DNA of 9,720 bases, from the NCBI GenBank assembly GCA_958419945.1, contig CATZIC010000067.1:1-9720 (forward strand), read 5' to 3'. The position numbers and the translations under genes were made by a program. Shown here piece after piece: positions 1 through 7,144 of the stretch (positions are counted from its first letter, which is position 1; each line of letters opens with the position of its first letter). The notes beneath the pieces were generated by a model. That model had not been told where the DNA came from. It made no database searches and was given only the letters and a program-made list of their open reading frames with translations. Source of the DNA: an uncultured Clostridia bacterium (GTDB lineage Bacteria > Bacillota > Clostridia > Christensenellales > Borkfalkiaceae).

Positions 1-282
1 TTCAACAATTGCTAATATATCGCTTTGGCGGATAATGGTGAATTCCTCTCCGTCAACCTTAAAGTCGCTTCCAGAATACTTCGCATAAAGCACGGTATCG
101 CCGACTTTAACCTGCATCGTAACTTCCTTTCCGTCGATTATTCCGCCGGGGCCAACGGCTACTACAGTAGCGGTTTGCTGCTTTTCTTGGGATGAAGAGG
201 GAAGTATAAATCCGCTTTTTGTTGTTTCTTCTTTACTTGTAGCCTTGACTACAACCTTATCAAATAATGGTTTGATTTTCAT
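1..282 (-). CDS. groES: Co-chaperonin GroES (Hsp10), lacking only the stop codon
   Basis: Reading the minus strand from the ATG at 282 gives 94 codons up to the window edge, beginning MKIKPLFDKVVVK and ending SDILAIVE. GroES proteins are normally 94-97 residues and end in this way, so probably only the stop codon is missing. Family landmarks are the N-terminal beta strand (residues 3-13), a mobile GroEL-binding loop with the short hydrophobic patch GFILP (24-28), the VVAVGPGG turn (40-47) and the GDTVLYAKYSG strand (61-71). GroES forms the heptameric lid of the GroEL folding chamber in the cytoplasm. The start is supported by GGGAGG 11 bases upstream. The gene is preceded by a CIRCE operator and a consensus promoter, the standard arrangement for a HrcA-repressed groESL operon, so groEL is expected just beyond the left edge. 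Identification is firm. Confidence 0.97.
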   Translation of the reverse strand, partial: MKIKPLFDKVVVKATSKEETTKSGFILPSSSQEKQQTATVVAVGPGGIIDGKEVTMQVKVGDTVLYAKYSGSDFKVDGEEFTIIRQSDILAIVE

Positions 283-314
283 TTTAATGTAATCCTCCCG
301 ATAAAAATCGAATT

Positions 315-341
315 TTAGCACTCTTTATCTAAGATTGCTAA
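315..341 (-). promoter_or_regulatory. CIRCE operator (HrcA binding site) of groES
   Basis: The plus strand reads TTAGCACTC, nine bases, then GATTGCTAA. The CIRCE consensus is TTAGCACTC-N9-GAGTGCTAA, so 17 of 18 arm positions match; the single change is G to T at 335. It lies just downstream of the groES -10 box, overlapping the expected transcription start, where HrcA binding represses groESL until heat or misfolded protein titrates GroEL. HrcA itself is not in the window. Confidence 0.95.
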
Positions 342-346
342 TTGTA

Positions 347-374
347 ATTATAACCGCTTTGCGGAAATTGTCAA
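347..374 (-). promoter_or_regulatory. Sigma-A promoter of groES
   Basis: On the minus strand the -35 box TTGACA (374-369) and the -10 box TATAAT (352-347) are both perfect consensus, with a 16-bp spacer. The predicted start falls at about 340, inside or at the edge of the CIRCE operator. This fits a strong housekeeping promoter held down by HrcA rather than an alternative-sigma heat-shock promoter. Confidence 0.9.
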
Positions 375-484
375 CAGTTTTGTGATAATTAACGTAAAAT
401 ATTTCCAATTATTTTGTCGAAGTTTAATTTATCAAATAAATTGAAATCTTTATTATATAGAAAAGAAAAAATTTTATTGTTTCC

Positions 485-513
485 TTGCAAATTTAAAGGG
501 GATATGTTATATT
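485..513 (+). promoter_or_regulatory. Extended -10 promoter of the dCMP deaminase-cyclophilin operon
   Basis: The -35 box TTGCAA (485-490) and the -10 box TATATT (508-513) are separated by 17 bp, with an extended -10 TG at 505-506. The predicted start near 520 gives a leader of about 40 bases to the ATG at 558. It diverges from the groES promoter about 110 bp away. Confidence 0.75.
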
Positions 514-557
514 AAATGTGTGCTTAAAAGACAAAAAGCACCGGATAAGGTGAATTT

Positions 558-1010
558 ATGGATAAATGGGACAAAAGATTTATAGAAATGGCAAAAGTGG
601 TAGGCGGTTGGTCAAGTTGTTATCAGGAAAACCGTCAGGTCGGTGCCGTAATCGTCAGAGACAAGCGTATTCTGACCACCGGTTATAACGGCGCGCCGTC
701 AGGCATTAAAAGCTGTAAGGAAAAACAAACATGCCTTCGCCGAACACTTAATATCGAAAGCGGTACCCGCCACGAACTTTGTTACGCCGTTCACGCGGAA
801 CAGAACGCCATTTGTCAGGCTGCAAAATTAGGTATATCCTTAGAAGGCGCAACGCTATATTGTACCCATCAGCCCTGCGTAATCTGCTGTAAACTTATAA
901 TAAATGCAGGCATAAAAAAGGTTATATACGAACAAGGTTATCCCGACGAATTTTCCATGGAAATTTTCAAGGAAGCCGGCGTAGAAGTTATAAAATATGA
1001 GGAGGCTTAA
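558..1010 (+). CDS. Deoxycytidylate (dCMP) deaminase, ComEB type
   Basis: This 150-residue protein of the zinc-dependent cytidine/deoxycytidylate deaminase family converts dCMP to dUMP, the substrate of thymidylate synthase, in the cytosol. The signature is clear: HAE at residues 79-81 (His79 zinc ligand, Glu81 proton shuttle) and PCVIC at 106-110 (Cys107 and Cys110 zinc ligands). The early VGAVIVRDKRILTTGYNG segment (28-45) matches the substrate-binding strand of dCMP deaminases, and Cys/His residues between 53 and 72 could bind a second structural zinc as in phage T4 deaminase (inference). AAGGTG lies 5 bases before the ATG. The ribosome binding site of the next gene overlaps its last codons, so the two are probably co-transcribed. 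The Bacillus subtilis counterpart is called comEB; nothing here ties it to competence. Length and motifs are normal. Confidence 0.93.
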   Translation: MDKWDKRFIEMAKVVGGWSSCYQENRQVGAVIVRDKRILTTGYNGAPSGIKSCKEKQTCLRRTLNIESGTRHELCYAVHAEQNAICQAAKLGISLEGATLYCTHQPCVICCKLIINAGIKKVIYEQGYPDEFSMEIFKEAGVEVIKYEEA

Positions 1011-1016
1011 CAATAT

Positions 1017-1532
1017 ATGAACCCTATCGTAACCGTAAAAATGAAAGGAGGGGATTTATTTAAAATCGAGTTATATCCCGAAATCGCACCAAACACCGTA
1101 AACAACTTTATATCTCTTGTAAACAAGGGTTACTATAACGGGCTTATTTTTCACCGTGTAATCCAAGGTTTTATGATTCAGGGCGGCGACCCGCAAGGTA
1201 CGGGAATGGGCGGTCCCGGTTATACTATTAAAGGTGAGTTTTCCAAAAACGGTTTTAAAAACAATCTAAAACATAGCCGTGGCGTGATCTCAATGGCAAG
1301 AAGTATGATGCCTAATTCCGCAGGATCTCAGTTCTTTATTATGCATCAAAACGCACCTCATCTTGACGGACAATACGCCGCTTTCGGAAAGGTTATAGAG
1401 GGCATAGAAGTAATCGACAAAATTGCCACGCAGCCTACCGATTATTCTGATAGACCTTTAAAAGAGCAGGTAATGGAAAGCGTGACGGTTGAAACTTTTG
1501 GGGAGACTTATCCCGAACCCGCTAAATACTAA
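1017..1532 (+). CDS. ppiB: Cyclophilin-type peptidyl-prolyl cis-trans isomerase
   Basis: This 171-residue cytoplasmic cyclophilin has no signal peptide or membrane segment. It catalyses cis-trans isomerisation of X-Pro bonds during protein folding. The core motifs are FHRVIQGFMIQGGDP (45-59, with catalytic Arg47 equivalent to Arg55 of human CypA), ISMARSMMPNSAGSQFFI (91-108) and HLDGQYAAFGKV (115-126). His115 stands where human CypA has Trp121, as in many bacterial cyclophilins with low cyclosporin sensitivity (known of the family, inferred here). GGAGG at 1001-1005, inside the end of the deaminase gene, serves the ATG at 1017, leaving a 6-base gap between the two genes. A terminator follows directly, making it the last gene of a two-gene unit. 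Identification is firm. Confidence 0.95.
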   Translation: MNPIVTVKMKGGDLFKIELYPEIAPNTVNNFISLVNKGYYNGLIFHRVIQGFMIQGGDPQGTGMGGPGYTIKGEFSKNGFKNNLKHSRGVISMARSMMPNSAGSQFFIMHQNAPHLDGQYAAFGKVIEGIEVIDKIATQPTDYSDRPLKEQVMESVTVETFGETYPEPAKY

Positions 1533-1549
1533 TAAAATATTACGGCACT

Positions 1550-1576
1550 AAAAAAGGACTTTGAAAGTCCTTTTTT
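1550..1576 (+). terminator. Intrinsic terminator after the cyclophilin gene
   Basis: A GGACTT/AAGTCC stem (1556-1561 with 1565-1570) and TGA loop are flanked by six A and six T, so the A/T tracts can extend the stem. The T run follows 18 bases after the stop codon. The symmetrical A and T tracts mean it could act on either strand. Confidence 0.9.
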
Positions 1577-1702
1577 GTTTTATCTGAAATAAAATTACGA
1601 CTATCATAATAATTCTGAAAATCAATGAATTTAAAAGTGATTTTTAAGATTTTTATATATTATATGCGGGCAAAAATTCTTTTGCATACATATATTATAA
1701 CT

Positions 1703-2518
1703 ATGGTTGCGGACTTTCATAACGACTACCTTTCAAGTAGTTCAAGAATAAGCATTTTACAAAAATACTCAAAAAGCGACAACAAGATTATAGGTGCGAT
1801 ATTTCGTGGCTGCAAGGATTACGTGTATACAAAAACCACTCTGAACTGCTTTTTGGAAAATAAAACCGATAATCTATTTTTTGCTTTCGAGGATTTTTCT
1901 TATGAAGAAGATCTTCCGAATCTTATTTACGGTTTGTTGGATTATATGCCCGTCTACGTAGGGCTAACTTGGAACGGTGAAAACAATCTTGCTTACGGCG
2001 CAGGAAGTAGCGGCAAAATTAAACCACGTGGAATTGCTATAATAAAGGAACTTAACAAGCGTGGCATTTACCTCGATGTGGCGCATTTATCCGAGCAAAG
2101 TTTTTACGACGCTCTTTATTACACGGATAAAATATTATGTTCTCACACCTGTTTTTATGACCTGTGCCCTCATAAACGAAATCTTAAAACCGAGCAGATA
2201 AAAGAAATAACCGATCGTGGCGGGCTTATAGGTCTAACCTTTTACACACCCTTTTTGACGGAAAATAAGACTTCCACAATAGAGGACGTTTTTCGGCATG
2301 TCGACTTTTTCGTTGAGCGCTTCGGCATAAAAAATCTTGCCATTGGAAGCGATTTTTACGGTTGCGATAATCTTCCTAAAGGATTTAGCGATTATTCCTT
2401 TTCGGCAATTTTCAAAGAATATCTGTTGAAAAAGGGATATAAAGAATGGCAGATTGACGCTATAATCTATGGTAATTTATCGGCTTTTTTAGCCGAACGA
2501 CCTTGTTTTAAGGGATAA
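1703..2518 (+). CDS. Membrane dipeptidase-like peptidase, family M19
   Basis: The protein resembles renal dipeptidase-type metallopeptidases (M19), which hydrolyse dipeptides at a two-zinc site. Numbered from the chosen start (272 residues), the conserved pieces appear in family order: DFHND (4-8, His6 and Asp8 zinc ligands), FAFED (61-65, Glu63 bridging ligand), LTWNGENNLAYG (88-99), DVAHLS (125-130, His128), SHTCFYDLCPHKRNL (147-161, His148, substrate-binding Arg159) and AIGSDFYG (213-220, Asp217). All expected metal and acid residues are present, so it should be active. It is somewhat shorter than the usual 300-plus residues. The frame is open back to an ATG at 1625 (297 residues) with another ATG at 1664, but the added residues are encoded by very AT-rich DNA, have no family match and would precede the usual N-terminal DxHxD strand. 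None of the three ATGs has a convincing Shine-Dalgarno, so the start is uncertain. No clear promoter or terminator is seen. Confidence 0.85.
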   Translation: MVADFHNDYLSSSSRISILQKYSKSDNKIIGAIFRGCKDYVYTKTTLNCFLENKTDNLFFAFEDFSYEEDLPNLIYGLLDYMPVYVGLTWNGENNLAYGAGSSGKIKPRGIAIIKELNKRGIYLDVAHLSEQSFYDALYYTDKILCSHTCFYDLCPHKRNLKTEQIKEITDRGGLIGLTFYTPFLTENKTSTIEDVFRHVDFFVERFGIKNLAIGSDFYGCDNLPKGFSDYSFSAIFKEYLLKKGYKEWQIDAIIYGNLSAFLAERPCFKG

Positions 2519-2575
2519 GCTGACAAATTGCCTGAAATCACTTGAAAAAAAACGATATTCATTGTAAAATATAGT

Positions 2576-2607
2576 TAGGCGAAACTATTGCCATCACTGA
2601 CTATTTT
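2576..2607 (+). repeat. Left terminal inverted repeat of the MITE-like element
   Basis: It begins TAGGCGAAACTATTGCC and pairs with the right arm at 26 of 32 positions. Mismatches fall at arm positions 7, 12, 14, 17, 24 and 28. Confidence 0.75.
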
Positions 2608-2825
2608 AGCGGCAAAACGCTGTGATAAAGTCGCAAACTCTCCCTTATGGTACAATACAGTACGATTGCGGTCGATTTTCCGCCTTTCTCTTTGCGTTTT
2701 ATCCGTTAAAATTGCTTCGCATTTTTAAAGAACGTATTTTTAGACTTTAAAGAGGCAAGACTGTGCAGGCGTACTATACGTACGGCAAACAGGCTTAACA
2801 AATTTAAAGGCAAAAAGACGTCTTA

Positions 2826-2857
2826 AAAAAAGTTAGTGATAGCGACAGTTCCGCCTA
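2826..2857 (-). repeat. Right terminal inverted repeat of the MITE-like element
   Basis: Read on the minus strand from 2857 it begins TAGGCGGAACTGTCGC, matching the left arm at 26 of 32 positions. It lies 21 bases before the phosphohexomutase start codon. Confidence 0.75.
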
Positions 2858-2878
2858 CAAAGATAAATCGAGGTATTT

Positions 2879-4618
2879 ATGGACTATTTATCCCTTTATA
2901 ACAGTTGGCTAAAAGACGAAAGACTATCTCTCGAGGGCAAAAACGAACTTCTTTCCTTAAAAGAAGATTCTGATATTCTTTACCGCTTTGGCGCAGAACT
3001 TAAATTTGGGACGGCCGGTATGCGCGGTATTATCGGTATGGGCACGAATATGATGAACGTCTATACCGTAAAGCGTGCAACCAAAGGGCTTAGCGACTAC
3101 GTTTTAGGGCTTGGCAGAGACGAAACAAAAAGGGGAGTTGCTATATCTTACGACACAAGGAGAAAATCCCGTGAATTTGCACTTGCCTGCGCAGGTGTTT
3201 TAGCCTATAACGGCATTAAAGTTTATCTGTACGAAAAGGCAAGACCTGTTCCGATGCTAAGTTACGCCGTTAGAAAATTGCACTGCATTGCAGGGATAAT
3301 GATTACCGCAAGCCACAATCCCAAGGAATATAACGGATATAAGGTTTATGGCGAGGACGGCGCTCAAATGTCGCCTGAAGCAACCGAAACGGTAGTGGAA
3401 TACATTTCCAAAATTACCGACTTTCTTTCCGTATCCGCTGTAAATTTTTACTGCGAAAAGGGGAACGAGCAGTTTGAAGGATACGACGTTACCTTACTCG
3501 GCAGCGACTTTGAGAAAACCTATTACGACAAAATTATAACCCTCGGATTATCTCCGGATGCGGTAAAAAAAGAGGGGGCTAACATAAAACTCGTTTATAC
3601 CCCCGTACACGGAACAGGATTCGAACCTGTTACCACCGTTTTGAAAATGATGGGCATAAACGCTCGTGTTGTCGAGGAGCAAACCCTTCCCGATACCGAA
3701 TTTTCCACCGTAGAGGTTCCGAACCCCGAATATAAAGAAACCCTTTCGATGGCAATCGCCCTTGCAGACAAGATTAACGCTAACGTTGTTTTCGGCACCG
3801 ATCCCGACTGCGACAGGCTGGGCGTTGCACTTCGTGATAAGAATGGGGAATTCGTTGCGCTTTCGGGCAACCAGGTCGGTGTACTGCTTCTAAACTACGT
3901 TTTAACACGTATGAATGAAGACGGAAAACTAAGAGGCGACAGTTTTGCCGTTAAAAGTTTTGTTTCTACAGGTTTAGCTAAATGCGTTGCTGACGGATTT
4001 TCGGTAGAACTTAAAGAAACCCCGGTAGGCTTTAAGTTTATAGGCGAAAAGATAAAACAGGCAGAAGAAAGCGGAAAAGGCAACTTCGTTTTCGGCTTTG
4101 AAGAAAGTTGCGGTTATCTTCGTGGGACCCACGCGCGCGATAAGGACGCAGTAGTTGCAAGTATGTTGTTTGCCGAACTCGTTTGCTATTACGATTCCAT
4201 AAAGGTTTCTGTCATGGACGTACTTCACGGCATTTACGAAAAATACGGCTATTTTATCGATAAAACCATAAGCATTGGCTTTAAAGGGCTTACCGCAATG
4301 GAGGAAATGAACACAGCCGTAAACGCCGTAAGGGGTAAAACGATTGACTGTATCGGAAGCGAAAAGGTCATTGCCGTGCGTGATTACCTTTCTGGTATCA
4401 GAACGGCGGACGGCAAATCCGAAAAAATGGAATACTCAAATCTTAATTGTTTGTACTACGAACTATCTAACGGTGGTTTTGTGTGCTTAAGACCGAGCGG
4501 CACCGAACCAAAACTTAAGATTTATTATTCCGTCGCCGCAAACACCTACGAACTCGCCCAAGAAAAATTTAACGAAGTCTCCTCCTCATTCGAAAAAATA
4601 TTTAACTCAAAAAATTAA
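2879..4618 (+). CDS. pgcA: Alpha-phosphohexomutase, phosphoglucomutase/phosphomannomutase
   Basis: This 579-residue cytosolic enzyme interconverts hexose 1- and 6-phosphates through a phosphoserine. The four domains carry the family signatures: the N-terminal FGTAGMRG (43-50), the catalytic loop TASHNP (143-148, Ser145 phosphorylated), the magnesium loop DPDCDR (308-313), the sugar-specificity loop GFEES (406-410) and the C-terminal phosphate-binding RPSGTEPK (538-545). Length and the FGTAGMRG start match B. subtilis PgcA (about 580 residues), which makes glucose 1-phosphate for UDP-glucose and glycolipid synthesis. Phosphomannomutase activity cannot be excluded, since GFEES-type enzymes may use both sugars. 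GAGG at 2870-2873 sits 5 bases before the ATG. The gene stands alone: a MITE-like element immediately upstream means its promoter must be in or beyond that element, and a terminator follows at 4640. No key residue is missing. Confidence 0.93.
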   Translation: MDYLSLYNSWLKDERLSLEGKNELLSLKEDSDILYRFGAELKFGTAGMRGIIGMGTNMMNVYTVKRATKGLSDYVLGLGRDETKRGVAISYDTRRKSREFALACAGVLAYNGIKVYLYEKARPVPMLSYAVRKLHCIAGIMITASHNPKEYNGYKVYGEDGAQMSPEATETVVEYISKITDFLSVSAVNFYCEKGNEQFEGYDVTLLGSDFEKTYYDKIITLGLSPDAVKKEGANIKLVYTPVHGTGFEPVTTVLKMMGINARVVEEQTLPDTEFSTVEVPNPEYKETLSMAIALADKINANVVFGTDPDCDRLGVALRDKNGEFVALSGNQVGVLLLNYVLTRMNEDGKLRGDSFAVKSFVSTGLAKCVADGFSVELKETPVGFKFIGEKIKQAEESGKGNFVFGFEESCGYLRGTHARDKDAVVASMLFAELVCYYDSIKVSVMDVLHGIYEKYGYFIDKTISIGFKGLTAMEEMNTAVNAVRGKTIDCIGSEKVIAVRDYLSGIRTADGKSEKMEYSNLNCLYYELSNGGFVCLRPSGTEPKLKIYYSVAANTYELAQEKFNEVSSSFEKIFNSKN

Positions 4619-4639
4619 ATTTTATCCATTCATATGACC

Positions 4640-4670
4640 AAAAAGGCAACTCACCCGAGTTGCCTTTTTT
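4640..4670. terminator. Bidirectional intrinsic terminator between convergent units
   Basis: A perfect 8-bp stem GGCAACTC/GAGTTGCC (4645-4652 with 4657-4664) and ACCC loop is flanked by five A on the left and six T on the right. It ends the phosphohexomutase transcript on the plus strand. Read on the minus strand it gives the same hairpin plus a T tract, about 75 bases beyond the stop of the ABC transporter operon, so one hairpin can serve both. Confidence 0.9.
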
Positions 4671-4745
4671 AAACTGATTTTTAATTGTGAGCATGTAAGT
4701 TGTAAGAACGTGAGATAAATTTCAAGCGTTAAAATGCGGGTGAAA

Positions 4746-5477
4746 TTATAGTACTCTTGACAAAAACTCTCTCGTGCGGGGCTTTTGGGGATTACCGAAG
4801 ATTTGCGCGGGGGTGCCTTCTTCTTCTATAACGCCGTTGTCCATAAAGACGACTTTGTTTGCAATGTCGCGGGCAAAGCCCATTTCGTGGGTAACAACCA
4901 CCATAGTAAGTCCGTTTTGTGCAAGTTTTGTCATGACGGCAAGAACTTCGCCGACCATTTCGGGGTCAAGTGCGCTTGTCGGTTCGTCGAAAAGCAGAAC
5001 TTCCGGTTCCATAGCAAGGGCACGTGCGATTGCAACACGTTGCTTTTGACCGCCGGAAAGTTGGGAGGGGCGGGCGTTCTGATATTCCGCCATTCCAACC
5101 ATGGAAAGATATTTAACTGCACGCTGTTCGGCCTCGGCTTTGCTGATTTTAAGCACGGTGCGAGGGCCTACGGAACAGTTTTTCAAAACGTTCATATTAT
5201 TGAACAGGTTGAATGATTGAAAGACCATACCTACTTTTTTGCGGAATTCGCTCGGCTTTTTGGCGTTTACGATATTTTCGCCGTTCATGATAATTTCGCC
5301 GGAAGTAGGTGTTTCAAACAGATTGATGCAGCGAAGCAGGGTGCTTTTGCCGCTTCCCGATGAACCTATAATGCAAGTAACGTCTCCACGGTTTACGGTA
5401 AAGTTTATATCCTTTAAAACTTCGTGATCGCCGAAGGTTTTCTGAAGATGGCAAATTTCGATTATAGTGTCAGCCAT
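4746..5477 (-). CDS. Polar amino-acid ABC transporter ATPase (probably lysine uptake)
   Basis: This 243-residue ATPase of the HisP/GlnQ/ArtP family powers import across the cytoplasmic membrane. All nucleotide-binding motifs are intact: Walker A GSSGSGKS (38-45), Q-loop Gln87 in VFQSFNLF, signature LSGGQ (140-144), Walker B LLFDEP (161-166) and the H-loop His217 in VVTHEMGFA. The frame is open upstream to an ATG at 5525, but the start at 5477 is preferred: ACCTCC at 5485-5490 (GGAGGT on the coding strand) lies 7 bases before it, and MADTIIEICHLQKTF is the usual family beginning. It overlaps the end of the permease gene by 8 bases, and its ribosome binding site encodes Gly codons of the permease tail, implying coupled translation. 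The lysine riboswitch heading the operon suggests lysine as cargo; the ATPase alone does not show this. Confidence 0.95.
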   Translation of the reverse strand: MADTIIEICHLQKTFGDHEVLKDINFTVNRGDVTCIIGSSGSGKSTLLRCINLFETPTSGEIIMNGENIVNAKKPSEFRKKVGMVFQSFNLFNNMNVLKNCSVGPRTVLKISKAEAEQRAVKYLSMVGMAEYQNARPSQLSGGQKQRVAIARALAMEPEVLLFDEPTSALDPEMVGEVLAVMTKLAQNGLTMVVVTHEMGFARDIANKVVFMDNGVIEEEGTPAQIFGNPQKPRTREFLSRVL

Positions 5478-6255
5478 TATTGTTACCTCCGCCAATATTT
5501 GATTCACGTGCGTAAGCGTCCGCATCCAAGTTTTGCGAGCCGAGCACTACGTAGTCCTTTTTGCCGTCCATTTTCTTTTCGATTAAACGCAAAATCCTTG
5601 TGATGGCAAAGGTCATAATAAAGTAAATAATTGCAATCAAAAGATAGGTTTCGAAGGTCTTAAGGTTTGACGAAACAATGCTCTTTGCCTGGAAAAAGAG
5701 TTCCGTAAAGCCTATAACGTTCAATACGGAAGTATCTTTTATGTTAATTACGAATTCGTTTGCGACGGATGGCAAAATGTTCCTTAATGCCTGTGGCAAA
5801 ACTACGCGGAACATTGTCTGAAAGTGGGTCATGCCGATAGCGGCGGCGCCTTCGTTTTGTCCTTTATCTATGGATATGATTCCGCCACGAACGATTTCCG
5901 CCATATATGCGCCCGTATTTATGGAAACAATAAGCAAACCGGAAAATACTACGTTTAACGTCCTTCCGCCGTTTAGTAGGGCAAACCCCCAAAAGATTAC
6001 CATTGCTTGGACCATCATCGGCGTGCCACGGAAAACCTCTATGTAAACGGACAAAATCACGTCGCCGATCTTTTTTAAAGTTCTCAAAAAAGCATTTTTA
6101 GGCGTGGGCATAGTGCGGTAAATGCCGATCAAAATACCGATAAACAGACCTATAACGGTACTTATAAGGGAAACGAGAAGGGTATAACCGACACCTTCGA
6201 GTATCCACGAGTAATATTTGGAGATGATATCTCCCATAGTCTTGAAAAATTGCAT
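5470..6255 (-). CDS. Polar amino-acid ABC transporter permease (probably lysine uptake)
   Basis: This 261-residue integral membrane protein is of the HisM/GlnP (HEQRO) permease type. About five hydrophobic segments are visible, near residues 18-46, 65-95, 102-126, 160-188 and 200-225. Family marks are EVFRGTPMMVQ (73-83) and the EAA coupling loop that docks on the ATPase (about 135-159: EGAAAIGMTHFQTMFRVVLP). The C-terminal 35 residues are hydrophilic and end in a Gly/Asn stretch whose codons double as the ribosome binding site of the ATPase gene. It starts 3 bases after the stop of the binding-protein gene with no strong Shine-Dalgarno of its own, so translation is probably coupled. A single permease gene implies a homodimeric channel. 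Substrate assignment to lysine is inferred from the upstream riboswitch. Confidence 0.94.
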   Translation of the reverse strand: MQFFKTMGDIISKYYSWILEGVGYTLLVSLISTVIGLFIGILIGIYRTMPTPKNAFLRTLKKIGDVILSVYIEVFRGTPMMVQAMVIFWGFALLNGGRTLNVVFSGLLIVSINTGAYMAEIVRGGIISIDKGQNEGAAAIGMTHFQTMFRVVLPQALRNILPSVANEFVINIKDTSVLNVIGFTELFFQAKSIVSSNLKTFETYLLIAIIYFIMTFAITRILRLIEKKMDGKKDYVVLGSQNLDADAYARESNIGGGNNNG

Positions 6256-6258
6256 AGA

Positions 6259-7110
6259 TTATTGAACGTTTGCGCCTGTAGCGAGAGAGATTGCGTTTTC
6301 CATAAGAGTTTTACGTTCGGCATCGGGAATTTCCGCAAGCGCTTCGTTTACCTGAGCGGTCAAAGCGGAGCCTTTTTGTATACCGACAGCTATCTGAACC
6401 TGTTCTGCGGTAGCGGTAAAACCGGTTTGGTTATTGATAAGGTGAATGTAAGTTATGCCGTCTGCCTTAGAGCAGTCTGCAATTGCCCCCGGTTCTTCGG
6501 CAACGTATCCATCGATAGTTCCTGCAACGAGTGCTGCGGTCATCATCGGGAAGGTTGACATAGGTGTTCCACGGTTGATGCCATACGTTGAAGCCTGTTC
6601 CTGCAAAGCGGTATCGTGGAAAGTACCTTGTTGAGCGACGATGTTTGCGCCGGACAAGTCGGCAAGGCTTGTTGCCGCGCTATAAGGACCGTTTTCCTTT
6701 ACAACAACTACAAGTTGGCTTTCATAATAAGCGTTTGAAAAGTCAATTGACTCTAATCTATCGGCAGTAGGACTCATACCTGCGATGATAAAATCCAAAG
6801 TGCCTACTTTTACTGCGTTAACGAGTGCGTCCCATTCGTATTTAACGATAACGAGTTCTTTGTCTAATTTTTCGGCAATCTTTTTTGCTATCATTATGTC
6901 GTAACCGTTTGCGTAGCCCGGTGCGTTGGAAATTTTAACGGCACCGTTTGCATCGTCGGTCTGAGTGTAGTTGAAGGGGATGTATCCGCATTCCATTCCT
7001 ACGTAAAGTTTGTTGGGGTCTTTTTCTTCACCGCACGCCGTGAAGGTCATAGCGGAAAGAGCCACACAAGCGGTAAGCATAAAAATGCCTATAAGTTTGA
7101 AAAGTTTCAT
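6259..7110 (-). CDS. Amino-acid ABC transporter substrate-binding lipoprotein (probably lysine)
   Basis: This 283-residue family 3 extracellular solute-binding protein has a lipoprotein signal peptide: MKLFK, a hydrophobic core, and a lipobox-like FTAC with Cys26 as the likely lipidated residue (an earlier LTAC at Cys15 is a weaker alternative). After cleavage it would be anchored outside the membrane and deliver ligand to the permease. Typical positions are YIPFNY (43-48), GYDIMIAKKIAEKL (69-82), DFIIAGMSPTADRLESIDFS (106-125, with Arg118 expected to clamp the ligand carboxylate), QQGTFHD (160-166) and the hinge-region DGYVAEEP (200-207, Asp200 expected to bind the ligand amino group). AGGAG at 7123-7119 precedes the ATG. 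It is the first gene of the operon, directly downstream of a lysine riboswitch and its terminator, so lysine is the best guess for the ligand. Confidence 0.93.
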   Translation of the reverse strand: MKLFKLIGIFMLTACVALSAMTFTACGEEKDPNKLYVGMECGYIPFNYTQTDDANGAVKISNAPGYANGYDIMIAKKIAEKLDKELVIVKYEWDALVNAVKVGTLDFIIAGMSPTADRLESIDFSNAYYESQLVVVVKENGPYSAATSLADLSGANIVAQQGTFHDTALQEQASTYGINRGTPMSTFPMMTAALVAGTIDGYVAEEPGAIADCSKADGITYIHLINNQTGFTATAEQVQIAVGIQKGSALTAQVNEALAEIPDAERKTLMENAISLATGANVQ

Positions 7111-7144
7111 TTTTGTATCTCCTAAAAAAATTAAAATTTACAAC

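Larger units (their letters stand above)
2576..2857. mobile_element. MITE-like non-coding element with long imperfect terminal inverted repeats
   Basis: The 360-base gap between the peptidase and phosphohexomutase genes is mostly one element. Its left end (from TAGGCGAAACT at 2576) and right end (to AGTTCCGCCTA at 2857) are inverted copies of each other over about 32 bases with six mismatches, five of them transitions. Both ends start with TA next to GGCG/CGCC, consistent with a TA target duplication as made by IS630/Tc1-type transposases. The interior is stop-rich in all frames, encodes no transposase, and holds smaller palindromes: CGTAC-TATAC-GTACG (2770-2784), GTAC-N6-GTAC (2650-2663) and AAGACGTCTT (2815-2824). 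This fits a non-autonomous miniature element or an old dispersed repeat. There is no second copy in the window, so mobility is inferred. It ends only 21 bases before the next ATG. Confidence 0.65.

Noticed and set aside
3595..4228. Open frames on the minus strand inside the phosphohexomutase gene
   Set aside because: They lie antisense to a full-length gene with all catalytic motifs, have no ribosome binding site and resemble no protein family.
4774..5216. Plus-strand open frames opposite the ABC ATPase gene
   Set aside because: They are antisense shadows of a protein with intact Walker A, signature and Walker B motifs.
6250..6770. Plus-strand open frames opposite the substrate-binding lipoprotein
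   Set aside because: They are antisense to a well-supported binding-protein gene and have no family features.
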